A stretch of DNA of 64,000 nucleotides from assembly GCA_964543195.1 (NCBI GenBank), contig CAZIXF010000008.1, positions 46,378 through 110,377 on the forward strand, written 5' to 3'. The notes beneath the pieces were generated by a model. That model was not told where the DNA came from. It saw nothing but the letters and a program-made list of their open reading frames with translations, and did no database searches. The stretch's first letter is position 1. The number at the start of each line of letters is the position of its first letter. The stretch is from JAGTVG01 sp964543195. Its GTDB lineage: Bacteria > Bacteroidota > Bacteroidia > Cytophagales > Cyclobacteriaceae. Shown here one piece after another: positions 33,501-42,463 of the stretch. The position numbers and the translations under genes are program-made.

Positions 33501-36146
33501 TCAATTACAATAGATCTTATCGTACTCCTCATCATCGAAAACCTGTTTCTTCAGGATATTGCCCTCCCGGTCATAATAGATCACTATATAGTACTCCGCT
33601 TCGGGAATATATTTTTCAGCGAAAAATACCGGATTATCCTGGTCTCCCAGGTTGACGATATCATTAAAGGTATGGTTTATTATAAAACCGGTCTGGTTGC
33701 TGATCACCCCGTATAAATTCTCTTTATTGAATAATATGATCTTCTCCTCCTCATCCTTAAGATAATCAAAGTCGTATATGTCTTCTACGATCATTTTTTG
33801 GTTTTTCAGGTCGTAAAGATGCCAAAAGCCATTTTCCTGTACCAGCATGGACGTGTCGTTCCAGTAGTTGATTTCTTCAAACCTCATCCCGGTAAGTTCT
33901 TCTCCTGCATTATTCACGAGACCATATCCTCCATCTTTATATACGATGTAATATTGATGATGGAAGGGTCTGACGATCCTGCCGTATTCAGGTTTCAGGT
34001 AAAGTCCCAGGTGCCGGTTATATAACCCGAATTTACTGTTATCAAGAACAGATACATAACCCTCATTATAATTGGCGATCCCATCAAACCGGGGTTTAAA
34101 AAGCAAATGACCGGAGGTATCTGCCAGGCCTACTTTGTTGCGGCTTTTAAGCCTTAAATATTCCGGACCGATCGCCTGGATCTCATCATAATTTCCTTTA
34201 AGAACAGCCTTCCCATTCTTATTGAACACCACCTTCCTGCCATTTTCTAAGGTTACCTGTATGAACTCCGGAACCGTACCGGGATCCCCCCATTTCCTCT
34301 GGTAATCCAGGATAACCAGCCTTTCATGGTTTCTGATATTTTCCTTTTCGAGGCTGGGGAATACAAGGCTGGGATCATCTTCATTAAAAACGACTACAAA
34401 ATAATCGCTCAGAATGTTTACCGAATCATAGGCGAATACATCCGGAAAAGGAGCGAAATTATAATATAATATCCATCTTTCGTCGGTTTTGCCTGTTATC
34501 CATTTCCCTTTATATTCTACCTTTTTAAAACCGGATCCGGAAATTTTATAAAAGGCATCATCATAGATATGATAAAGCGAATCCTGACGGACCAGCCAGC
34601 CTTCCGGCATGGCAAAGATCTCCTGTTCCTGAAGAGGAAGCTTAAACTCCAGGTTTTTATCCATTACGGTTTCTTTATCACCCTGAAAACAAAGAAGCTG
34701 AACAGGTTCTATGAGTTCGTAATCATCGAATCGATGGTTAAACCGCCTTTCCTTGTTATTAAAGGAAGAAAATATCTCATCGGCATGGGTTACGGCCCAC
34801 CGGTAATCTTTTCTCAGGAGCACGAATTCTCCTTCTTTTTCAATCTCCTGAAAAACTTCATCAATAAGCAGTTGGCCATTGAAGGAATAAAGTGCCCATC
34901 CCTCTTCATCGCGTGCTTTCAGCAGTTGGTCATCGAGACGGATGATCTCGTCATACCGGATAGGAAGTATGGTTTTCCCGGTTTTGAATACCAGGCCATA
35001 CCGTCCGTAATTGCTGATTTTCAGCAGGCCGTAGCCCAGGTCTTCCACATTATAAAAACTCCCGTCATAGATCGTCCGGCCGGTTTTGGAGAGAATGATC
35101 TGCTTATTATTTTTTTCGACGATAAGATAATCCTGTTTGATATCGCCACAGAGATAGCTGATCTCGATATCCCGGATGGAATAGGGGATAAGCAGATCCC
35201 CTCCGGAGGTCATAAAACCATACAATCCGTTTTCAAATACCGGGAACAAATGATCATCGGCAAACCGGGCTTCATCCTTGACGGAATCGCCGAGGGGTAA
35301 AAAATCATAATAATAAGAAAAGTTCATTTGGCCTTTTACCCGGTGGTTATAATATAGCCGGTCGATGGCATCCGGTACATGGGGTGACCCTGGAAAATCC
35401 CTTATGAATTCCAGCAGGCTTTCTTCCCGGTTATCCAGGGTCCTTAACTGATAGATTTTTTTCACCGCTTCGGGGACAAAAGGCGATTCCGGGAATTTCA
35501 CAATAAAATCCTTGTAGCTTTCCAGTGTCCCATTCCGGGTCTGATCCTCATAAAGGAGCCGGTCGTATTTTTCTTTGGCCAGGGCGGACTGACTTGCTTC
35601 GGGATAGCGCTGAAGGAATTTATAATAGGACTGGTAGGTATTTTCGCGTTCCGCATTCCTGTAGGCCAGTTCATTGCGGGCTTCAATAGCATCTTTTATG
35701 TAGGGGGAAGTGGCGAAATTTTCGATATAATAATTATAGGCAGGAATCGAATGCTCACTTTTCGTCTTTTCGTAGGCCAGGTATTCGATCCGGTTTTTCT
35801 GAACCTGCATGGTGGAATCGTTGATATCATATTTTTCCAGCTTTTCCTTGTCACGGGAATCGATTTCCGGGTACATTTTCTGTGCAATCCGGATATACCG
35901 GTATGCCGTATCAAGATCAGCCCGGGGGAAAAGAGGATCATTATAAAGAAGTGAATAGATATAATAGGTGCCCGGGTTGATGCTATCTTTTTCTATGTCC
36001 TTTTCCAGCACTTCTTCCAGTTTCCCGTAATCCCTTTTCTCCAGCAACCTCAGTGCCCTGCGTTCATTGGCTGAAGCATAAAGGGAAAACACGGTTAAAA
36101 TTGCGATCAAAAAAATGTGCATGGTTTGCCTTCCTGCTTTTAACAT
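33501..36146 (-). CDS. Large secreted WG-repeat protein
   Basis: An 881-residue exported protein. After a signal sequence (up to about residue 27), an N-terminal helical region of about 240 residues carries TPR-like repeats. Then come some fifteen WG-like repeats of 40-50 residues, visible as YGFMTSGGDLLIPYS, YGLVFKTGKTILPIRYDEI, VGLADTSGHLLFKPRFD and YGLVNNAGEELTGMRFEEI. WG repeats form beta structures of unknown function, often in surface proteins. An in-frame ATG at residue 9 is an alternative start. A -7-like CAAAGTTA (TAACTTTG on the minus strand) is at 36185-36192. No enzymatic motif is visible. Confidence 0.87.
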   Translation of the reverse strand: MLKAGRQTMHIFLIAILTVFSLYASANERRALRLLEKRDYGKLEEVLEKDIEKDSINPGTYYIYSLLYNDPLFPRADLDTAYRYIRIAQKMYPEIDSRDKEKLEKYDINDSTMQVQKNRIEYLAYEKTKSEHSIPAYNYYIENFATSPYIKDAIEARNELAYRNAERENTYQSYYKFLQRYPEASQSALAKEKYDRLLYEDQTRNGTLESYKDFIVKFPESPFVPEAVKKIYQLRTLDNREESLLEFIRDFPGSPHVPDAIDRLYYNHRVKGQMNFSYYYDFLPLGDSVKDEARFADDHLFPVFENGLYGFMTSGGDLLIPYSIRDIEISYLCGDIKQDYLIVEKNNKQIILSKTGRTIYDGSFYNVEDLGYGLLKISNYGRYGLVFKTGKTILPIRYDEIIRLDDQLLKARDEEGWALYSFNGQLLIDEVFQEIEKEGEFVLLRKDYRWAVTHADEIFSSFNNKERRFNHRFDDYELIEPVQLLCFQGDKETVMDKNLEFKLPLQEQEIFAMPEGWLVRQDSLYHIYDDAFYKISGSGFKKVEYKGKWITGKTDERWILYYNFAPFPDVFAYDSVNILSDYFVVVFNEDDPSLVFPSLEKENIRNHERLVILDYQRKWGDPGTVPEFIQVTLENGRKVVFNKNGKAVLKGNYDEIQAIGPEYLRLKSRNKVGLADTSGHLLFKPRFDGIANYNEGYVSVLDNSKFGLYNRHLGLYLKPEYGRIVRPFHHQYYIVYKDGGYGLVNNAGEELTGMRFEEINYWNDTSMLVQENGFWHLYDLKNQKMIVEDIYDFDYLKDEEEKIILFNKENLYGVISNQTGFIINHTFNDIVNLGDQDNPVFFAEKYIPEAEYYIVIYYDREGNILKKQVFDDEEYDKIYCN

Positions 36147-36184
36147 TTACAACGTCAAAAATAATCGAAGCTGATCGATTATGG

Positions 36185-36192
36185 CAAAGTTA
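36185..36192 (-). promoter_or_regulatory. -7 promoter element for the WG-repeat gene
   Basis: TAACTTTG on the minus strand fits TAnnTTTG and ends 39 bases before the ATG at 36146. No good -33 TTTG is seen at the expected distance, so support is partial. Confidence 0.4.
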
Positions 36193-36200
36193 TTCAAAAA

Positions 36201-36344
36201 GTGAACCTGTTTGGGGGTTGTTTATTGTATTTGCCTCAAATAATTGTATTACAGCGGAATATTTGCCTGTTCTACGGGGAAAAACCACTACATTATGTGG
36301 ATGAGCTACCGGATCAGTTGAAAAAGAGCCTCGAGGAAGCGTGA
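36201..36344 (+). pseudogene. Short open stretch, possibly the tail of a lost gene
   Basis: A 47-codon frame opened by GTG ends in ...LHYVDELPDQLKKSLEEA then TGA. The last ~25 residues look protein-like (amphipathic, acidic C-terminus), whereas the first half is hydrophobic and unconvincing. I do not recognise a family. It may be a remnant of a decayed gene between the WG-repeat gene and the tRNA. Confidence 0.25.
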
Positions 36345-36433
36345 AATAATGCCTCATTGACTCATATAACTAATAAAGACCCCACCCATAATAATTATGT
36401 CGGTTTTTAGGATAAATTAAATTGATTTTTCAC

Positions 36434-36441
36434 TACTTTTG
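36434..36441 (+). promoter_or_regulatory. -7 promoter element for tRNA-Pro
   Basis: TACTTTTG matches TAnnTTTG and lies 40 bases before the tRNA 5' end. The expected -33 box is not clear. Confidence 0.5.
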
Positions 36442-36481
36442 CAATCCGGTTCAATCGACAATGTGTTGAATTGGATTAATT

Positions 36482-36555
36482 CGGGGTGTAGCGCAGTCCG
36501 GCAGCGCACTTGCATGGGGTGCAAGGGGTCGTGGGTTCAAATCCCGCCACCCCGA
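36482..36555 (+). tRNA. tRNA-Pro (anticodon GGG)
   Basis: A 74-base cloverleaf. Acceptor stem CGGGGTG (36482-36488) pairs with CACCCCG (36548-36554), discriminator A at 36555. The D-arm is GCGC/GCGC and the anticodon stem CTTGC/GCAAG with loop ATGGGGT, giving anticodon GGG. The T-arm is GTGGG-TTCAAAT-CCCGC. CCA is not encoded. It is followed by its own intrinsic terminator. Confidence 0.97.
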
Positions 36556-36563
36556 CAAATCCG

Positions 36564-36592
36564 GGGGGTAAGTAATTGCCCCCTGTTTTTTT
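36564..36592 (+). terminator. Intrinsic terminator after tRNA-Pro
   Basis: GGGGGTAA (36564-36571) pairs with TTGCCCCC (36576-36583, one T-G pair) around the loop GTAA. TG and a run of eight T follow. Confidence 0.88.
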
Positions 36593-36669
36593 CTCAGCTA
36601 TGTATTCCTTTTCAGCAAGAAATTAAAAAATTTTATGCGGGTCATACACACAACCTGCCAGCCCGTCGT

Positions 36670-37950
36670 TCACACCTGCCAGGGGTAGGTATCCGGGATC
36701 TCTCTCTTATCAGGTTGGATCTTCAGTGGATGAAGGGCATTGGTCCGGTCCAGGTATATGAAGGCATCGTAACGCTGGGGTATGATCGACGGCACGTAGT
36801 TCCGGTGTTTTTCCCGTGTTGGGTCATACACCACCCCAATAGCCCTGTGGTTGTGATGACGGTTGAAAAACTCATGTTCACCAAGGTCTTCCGAGAACAA
36901 AACCGCGTTATTTAATCCGGCATCGTGAAGCCGGGCTTCCCAGCTTCCGTCACGGGCTTCCGGTACCTCCATCACACGCATACGGCTACCCCAGGCTCCG
37001 CCCGCGATCACCGACCCTCCATATGAGCCAAAACCCACGGCATAGGATTCTCCCAGGCCCATGCGCTCACGTACCAGCTGACCTACGTTCCATAATCCTC
37101 CGCCGGCCATATCCGTAGCCCGGGCATCCCCGATATGGGTATTGTGCTCCCAGATAATCCCCTTCGATTTAGGGCCATGATAGTCCAGCAGCCTTTCAAG
37201 GGTCCCGGTCATATGTTCATCCCGTAGATTCCAGCTGTCAGGACCCACACTGCTCATCACCCGGTAATACTTATCCGCATTGGCCACTACATGGGCATTC
37301 TGTTCCATATTAAAAGCCGCTTCCGGATCCTGGTTATAGCGGCTGGCCCTTTCCCTGATCTTAGTGAGCATGTCCACGATCTCTTCGGTACAATCTTCGG
37401 GGACCATACTCATGCGTGAATAGGAATCACGCTGGTAAGGATCGATGCATTCCATGGCCTTCAAAGCAGTTTGAAGGGCATTCGGGTCGTTCTTTTTCAG
37501 ATATCCCACAATGGCTTCCATCGACTCACTCATGCTATATACATCCAGTCCGTAAAACCCCGCTTTCTGGTTGGCTGCCTTCCCTTCATTGTATTCATGA
37601 AGCCATTCCATCAGGGCAGCGATCTCCCAGTTGGCCCACATCCAGGTAGGCCAGCGGGTGAATTTTTCCAGCACGTCCCGGGTGAAATCGCCGGAATCCG
37701 GGTAATGTTTCACATACCGGTTGATCTCATAGCAATCGGGCCAGTCACCCTCCACCGCGATAAAATCAAACCCTTTTTCTTCGATCAGGTACTGGCTGAT
37801 CCTGGCCCGTTGAATATAGTATTCATGCGTTCCATGGGATGCTTCCCCGAGCATGACCACCCGGGCATCGCCAATACGGTCAAACAAAGGCTTGAGCCCT
37901 TTTTCCAGATCATAACTATTCTCTTTTATTAATTTTTGCGTACTGTCCAT
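36670..37950 (-). CDS. Erythromycin esterase family protein
   Basis: A 426-residue protein of the erythromycin esterase / EreA-like superfamily, which includes macrolide lactone hydrolases and many proteins of unknown substrate. The signature GEASHGTHEYY lies at 35-45 (E36, H39, E43), AVEGDWPD at 65-72 supplies E67, and IIWEHNTHIGDARATDM contains a conserved histidine. Environmental members are usually longer-range relatives without proven resistance activity. It is a single leftward gene downstream of nothing obviously related, so calling it a resistance gene would be premature. Confidence 0.9.
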   Translation of the reverse strand: MDSTQKLIKENSYDLEKGLKPLFDRIGDARVVMLGEASHGTHEYYIQRARISQYLIEEKGFDFIAVEGDWPDCYEINRYVKHYPDSGDFTRDVLEKFTRWPTWMWANWEIAALMEWLHEYNEGKAANQKAGFYGLDVYSMSESMEAIVGYLKKNDPNALQTALKAMECIDPYQRDSYSRMSMVPEDCTEEIVDMLTKIRERASRYNQDPEAAFNMEQNAHVVANADKYYRVMSSVGPDSWNLRDEHMTGTLERLLDYHGPKSKGIIWEHNTHIGDARATDMAGGGLWNVGQLVRERMGLGESYAVGFGSYGGSVIAGGAWGSRMRVMEVPEARDGSWEARLHDAGLNNAVLFSEDLGEHEFFNRHHNHRAIGVVYDPTREKHRNYVPSIIPQRYDAFIYLDRTNALHPLKIQPDKREIPDTYPWQV

Positions 37951-38224
37951 CCTGTTTCTGTTTTATTGTCTTTATTATAACAACTCTCCAAGAGAACCGG
38001 GATTCAAATATCACGCCATTACATGCCTCTCGAAACCCGGATTTGGGAATTGAATTATGGATGGGCTTAATTTTTCAATGGGCTTAATTTCTCCGGAAAT
38101 TAATTGGCCAAACCTCAAATTGGCCGCGATTTTATCTTTCCCGGGCTGTATTCGGCCGGTATCTGGCTAAAAAGATCGTCTGAATTTTACATGAAGCAAG
38201 TGTAATGTGCCCACCCAATATAAG

Positions 38225-38602
38225 CTAAACCCAGATCCCGATTAATACCGCGATCAACAGGAATAAAAGAAAGATCCAGAAAAAAGCGCTTAAGGCTACC
38301 ACGGATTCATCCATCCCCGTTTTATCCACTTCGGTTGCTTTCGGCTCTTTTCTTGGAGGTGAGGCAGCCGCCAGCAGTATGGCAAAGATTAACACCACAA
38401 AAAGGGTGGGGATCCAGGCAAAACCCTGATACTCCGGTCCGACTGGTGTAATCCAGATCTCTGCGGCCAGCGCAACCAGAATGAGCACGATCAGAAAAGT
38501 CCATAAGCTGCCCCAGGGTCCGCTCACCCTGAAAAGAAAATAAAATACCAGGCCGATCAAAACCGCGCCCACTATGGCAAGTAACATTTCAAAAAAGGTC
38601 AT
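38225..38602 (-). CDS. Four-segment integral membrane protein, unknown function
   Basis: A 125-residue hydrophobic protein with four predicted membrane segments (about 5-24, 32-49, 64-80 and 104-124). A short cytoplasmic or periplasmic loop (SPPRKEPKATEVDKTGMDES) lies between segments three and four. No catalytic or binding motif is visible. It resembles small membrane proteins annotated as hypothetical in marine Bacteroidota. Single gene reading leftward from its own promoter region upstream of ppsA. Confidence 0.65.
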   Translation of the reverse strand: MTFFEMLLAIVGAVLIGLVFYFLFRVSGPWGSLWTFLIVLILVALAAEIWITPVGPEYQGFAWIPTLFVVLIFAILLAAASPPRKEPKATEVDKTGMDESVVALSAFFWIFLLFLLIAVLIGIWV

Positions 38603-39012
38603 AATTCCATCTTTTTTTTAAAAAATACCGGTTATTACCATGAAATAATTATACCAACCTATTAGATTGGGGCTGGCCGCCTGGAGGTATTGCGTGAATT
38701 TTATCAGCCAGGGAGTGGTATATCCCCAATCATACCGAAAAGCGGGCCGGAAAAGATCCGCACATAACGGACCAGGATATGTTGCTATTATTCCACTTCA
38801 TTGAGGTGAAACAACCTCACATATTTTCTCAGGCTTGTGATTAAGATCTTACCTTTTTATCCCAATCAGGGTCAGATCGGGTTCTGGGCTGCCTGCTTAC
38901 GATGAAATGATAATAAATATCCATCAGGTCTCCGTGGAATGAAATTTGTCTTCTTAATCCCTGATATTTAATAACGGATAATAAAAAAGCATTTTTTAAC
39001 TTATAAAAAATC
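38603..39012. other. Divergent intergenic region before ppsA, nothing recognised
   Basis: No open frame, tRNA or dispersed repeat of the families seen elsewhere. It must hold the promoters of ppsA (rightward) and the membrane protein (leftward). A TTTG at about 38945 upstream of ppsA is a possible -33 element, but no convincing TAnnTTTG follows. Confidence 0.4.
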
Positions 39013-41397
39013 ATGAAGTTAGTCTATCAATTCAATGAACTCGATAATTCAAAAGTTCCGGAGGCTGGTGGCAAGAATGCCTCGCTCGGTGAAATGTATC
39101 AGCAATTGGGTAAGGAAGGAATAAAAGTACCTGACGGATTCGCCACTTCTGCGGAAGCCTACTGGCATTTCATTGAAGAAAATGAATTAAAAGGACCCTT
39201 AAAAGATCTCCTTGAAGATCTCGATAGAGAAAAATTTGAAAACCTGGAGGAAACAGGTAAAAAATTAAGAAAAAAGATACTCGATGCGGAAATTCCGAAA
39301 GATATTGAAAAGGAGATCAGGGAAGCGTATAAGGACCTCAAGGAAAGGGAAGAAAAAGTAACCAGTGTGGCGGCAAGAAGCAGCGCCACGGCAGAAGACC
39401 TGCCCGAAGCCAGTTTTGCCGGTCAGCATGAATCCTATATGAACATCCGCAGCGAAAAAGAATTGCTGAAGGCATGGAAAAAATGCGTGGCCTCTTTATT
39501 CACCGACCGTGCCATCAAATATCGTGAAGAAAATGAATTCGATCACATGAAAGTAGCTTTGTCGGTGGGTGTACAGAAAATGGTCAGGGCGGACAAAAGC
39601 TCGGCCGGTGTGGCATTTACCCTCGACCCCGAAAGCGGTTTCAGGGAAGTGATCCTGATCAACGGGGCCTGGGGTCTTGGTGAGAATGTGGTGCAGGGTA
39701 CGGTGCGGAATGATGAATTCTATGTATTTAAGCATGCTTTGAAAGAGGATAAAAAGGCCATTATTTCCAAAAAACTGGGCGCCAAGAAAAAAATGATGGT
39801 GTATTCCGGAAAGAAGAAGAGTGATGAGACCATCATGAACAAGGAAACTCCGAAGAAACTGCGCCGGCAGTATGTACTAACCGATGATGAGATCACCACA
39901 TTGAGCAAGTGGTGCCTGTCGATTGAAGAACATTATGATAAACCCATGGATATTGAGTGGGCGAAGGATGGGGAAACCGATGAATTATACATTGTACAGG
40001 CCCGCCCCGAAACCGTTCATTCCTCAAAATCCAAAAAATCGAAACTTAAAAAATACAGCATTGAAACCGATGGTAAGGATCCCATTGTCCGTGGAGTAGG
40101 CATCGGCAACAAAATTACGGCGGGTAAGGCCAAAATACTGGATTCCCCCGATGAGGCCGGCAAAATCGATGAAGGTGATGTACTGGTCACTGAAATTACC
40201 AACCCGGACTGGGATCCCATCCTGAAAAAAGTATCGGCCATCATCACAAACAGCGGTGGCCGGACCAGTCATGCGGCTATCGTGGCTCGTGAGCTTGGCG
40301 CGGTGGCTGTGGTCGGTACCGGCAATGCGACCAGTGAAATCAAAGACGGCGACGAAGTTACCGTTTCAAGTGCCCAGGGAAAGGAAGGGTTGATCTTTGA
40401 AGGCAAATTGGAATGGGAAGAGGAGGAGATCGACCTGGAAAAGCTGGGTAATCCGGATACAGAAGTGATGATGATCCTGGCCAATCCCGGCACAGCATTT
40501 CAGAATGCCATGTATCCTGTCGATGGCGTGGGCCTCCTGCGACTGGAATTTGCCATCAACACGGCCATCAAGACGCACCCCATGGCCCTGGTGAAATTCG
40601 ATGAACTGGAAGACAAGGAAGCCAAAAAACAAATAGAAGACCTGACCCATCTCTATGACGATAAAAAAGAATATTTCATCGATCAATTATCGATGGCGGT
40701 GGGAACGATCGCGGCCGCTTTTTATCCGAAGGATGTAATCGTCAGAATGAGCGACTTCAAATCCAATGAATATGCCGACCTGATAGGCGGCAAACAGTTT
40801 GAACCCGGTGAAGAAAACCCGATGGTCGGGTTCAGGGGAGCATCCCGCTATTACCATGACCGGTACAGGGAAGGATTTGAACTGGAGTGTAAGGCAATGA
40901 AGGTAGTGCGCGAAGATATGGGACTGACCAATGTGAAGTTGATGATCCCTTTCTGCAGAACAGTAGAGGAGGGGGAAAAAGTGCTGGAGGTATTGGAAGA
41001 AAACGGGTTGAAAAAAGGTGATAATAACCTGGAGGTATATGTGATGACCGAGATACCCAGCAACGTGATCCTTGGAGAAGAATTCGGTGAAATTTTCGAT
41101 GGATTCTCTATAGGGACCAACGACCTCACACAGCTGACCCTCGGACTTGACCGGGACTCGGAGATCGTAAGCGAACTATTCAACGAACAAAACCAGGCTA
41201 TCCGCAACATGGTGACCATGGCCATTGAGAAAGCGAAAAAGAAGAAACGCAAGATCGGTCTATGCGGCCAGGCCCCAAGCGATTTTCCGGAATTTGCGCA
41301 GTTCCTGGTTGACCAGGGTATCGACAGCATCTCCTTTAATCCGGATGCCGTTGCTAAGGGAATAGAAAACATCCTGAAGGCAGAAAAGAAAAAATAA
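39013..41397 (+). CDS. ppsA: Phosphoenolpyruvate synthase
   Basis: Makes phosphoenolpyruvate from pyruvate and ATP (gives AMP and phosphate), the entry to gluconeogenesis. The 794-residue protein has the N-terminal ATP-grasp part (GGKNASLGEMYQ at 19-30, ARSSATAEDLPEASFAGQHE at 121-140), then the phosphohistidine site GGRTSHAAIVARE with H420 (E. coli H421). The C-terminal TIM barrel carries GFRGASRYYHDRY, IGTNDLTQLTLGLDRD and the essential-cysteine loop GLCGQAPSD. Full length, single gene. Confidence 0.97.
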   Translation: MKLVYQFNELDNSKVPEAGGKNASLGEMYQQLGKEGIKVPDGFATSAEAYWHFIEENELKGPLKDLLEDLDREKFENLEETGKKLRKKILDAEIPKDIEKEIREAYKDLKEREEKVTSVAARSSATAEDLPEASFAGQHESYMNIRSEKELLKAWKKCVASLFTDRAIKYREENEFDHMKVALSVGVQKMVRADKSSAGVAFTLDPESGFREVILINGAWGLGENVVQGTVRNDEFYVFKHALKEDKKAIISKKLGAKKKMMVYSGKKKSDETIMNKETPKKLRRQYVLTDDEITTLSKWCLSIEEHYDKPMDIEWAKDGETDELYIVQARPETVHSSKSKKSKLKKYSIETDGKDPIVRGVGIGNKITAGKAKILDSPDEAGKIDEGDVLVTEITNPDWDPILKKVSAIITNSGGRTSHAAIVARELGAVAVVGTGNATSEIKDGDEVTVSSAQGKEGLIFEGKLEWEEEEIDLEKLGNPDTEVMMILANPGTAFQNAMYPVDGVGLLRLEFAINTAIKTHPMALVKFDELEDKEAKKQIEDLTHLYDDKKEYFIDQLSMAVGTIAAAFYPKDVIVRMSDFKSNEYADLIGGKQFEPGEENPMVGFRGASRYYHDRYREGFELECKAMKVVREDMGLTNVKLMIPFCRTVEEGEKVLEVLEENGLKKGDNNLEVYVMTEIPSNVILGEEFGEIFDGFSIGTNDLTQLTLGLDRDSEIVSELFNEQNQAIRNMVTMAIEKAKKKKRKIGLCGQAPSDFPEFAQFLVDQGIDSISFNPDAVAKGIENILKAEKKK

Positions 41398-41757
41398 GAA
41401 CCCTTAAACCTTCAAAACATCTTCATATAAAATAAAGTCGCATAATGTAGGGAAGCTGATCACCTATCTAAAGATTCGATATCCGGATGAATGATAATCG
41501 ACGGGAATTATGGATGATGGCCCTTAATTGTTAGTGGCAACCCAGCTTTACCATAAGATCGCAGGTTCCGGGAGATTCATACGGTGACAAGCCCTTCTGA
41601 AGGAGTTTAGCTGAAAAATTTTACCCGGTTGTATCCTATTGGAAGAAAAAATGTCAGTAGGATAACAATATTTCCAGCTTTCCGGTTAATAATGTACTTT
41701 ATAATCCAATCGGCCTAACTTTAGGCAGTACGGTTAATATATTAATACCAAAAAACC
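41398..41757. other. Intergenic region between ppsA and the FMN reductase gene
   Basis: No gene, strong hairpin or dispersed repeat recognised. TAACTTTAGG about 40 bases before the next ATG resembles a weak -7 element. Confidence 0.35.
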
Positions 41758-42318
41758 ATGCCATACACTGTATCATTAATTTACGGGTCGGTTCGAAGCA
41801 ACCGGAAAGGGATCAGGGCGGCCCGCTACCTGGAGAAAAAGTTAAAAGAAAGGAATTTCGGGGTACATTTTATCGATCCGCTCGAATATAATCTCCCTCT
41901 CCTTGATAAACGCTATTTTGAATACGGGGAAGGCCAGGCTCCCGAATTGATGGAGTCACTGGCCACGAAATTTAAGGAATCCGATGGTTTTATCCTGGTA
42001 TCGGGAGAATATAACCATGGTCTTCCGCCTGCTTTGAAGAACCTGCTTGACCATTTCCTGCACGAGTTTTATTTCAAACCCTGCAGTATAGTAAGTTATT
42101 CGGCGGGCCGTTATGGAGGGGTACGGGCCTCCGTTCAATTGCGTGAGGTGGCAGGTGGATTAGGCATGCCCGCCATTCCGGGGACATTTACATTACCCGG
42201 TGTGGGCAAAATTTTTAAAGAGGACGGCACGGCACTGGAAGATTGGATCGATAAGGCCGCAAAGAAATTCCTGGATGAATTTGAATGGTACCTCGAAGCG
42301 TTGCAGGTTCAGCGGTGA
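41758..42318 (+). CDS. NAD(P)H-dependent FMN reductase (flavodoxin-like fold)
   Basis: A 186-residue protein of the NADPH-dependent FMN reductase family. The FMN phosphate loop is GSVRSNRKGIRAA at 10-22, and SGEYNHGLPPALKNLLDHF (roughly 82-100) is the family's second signature, where E-Y-N-H-G contacts the isoalloxazine. It reduces FMN or quinones or azo compounds in the cytoplasm; the actual acceptor cannot be read from sequence. Monocistronic, convergent with the DUF1080 gene with a hairpin between them. Confidence 0.93.
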   Translation: MPYTVSLIYGSVRSNRKGIRAARYLEKKLKERNFGVHFIDPLEYNLPLLDKRYFEYGEGQAPELMESLATKFKESDGFILVSGEYNHGLPPALKNLLDHFLHEFYFKPCSIVSYSAGRYGGVRASVQLREVAGGLGMPAIPGTFTLPGVGKIFKEDGTALEDWIDKAAKKFLDEFEWYLEALQVQR

Positions 42319-42400
42319 AAAAGGGACCCCTTTTTAATAATATAAACTCATTGTATTGCTTAGCTGCACCCATAGCTCACTCTTCGGATGACTAGGAAAA

Positions 42401-42431
42401 CTCATCGGATGACTTGGAGTCATACGATGAG
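42401..42431. other. Hairpin between convergent genes
   Basis: CTCATCG (42401-42407) and ATGACT (42409-42414) pair with AGTCAT (42418-42423) and CGATGAG (42425-42431): 13 pairs, one G/A mismatch, loop TGG. CGATGAG words recur at about 42448. There is no T-run, so factor-independent termination is uncertain. Confidence 0.55.
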
Positions 42432-42463
42432 CCAACCAATGAGCCAAACGATGAGTAAGAGCC

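Noticed and set aside
36670..37950. Macrolide-resistance gene
   Set aside because: The erythromycin-esterase superfamily is broad and most environmental members have no shown resistance activity; context gives no support.
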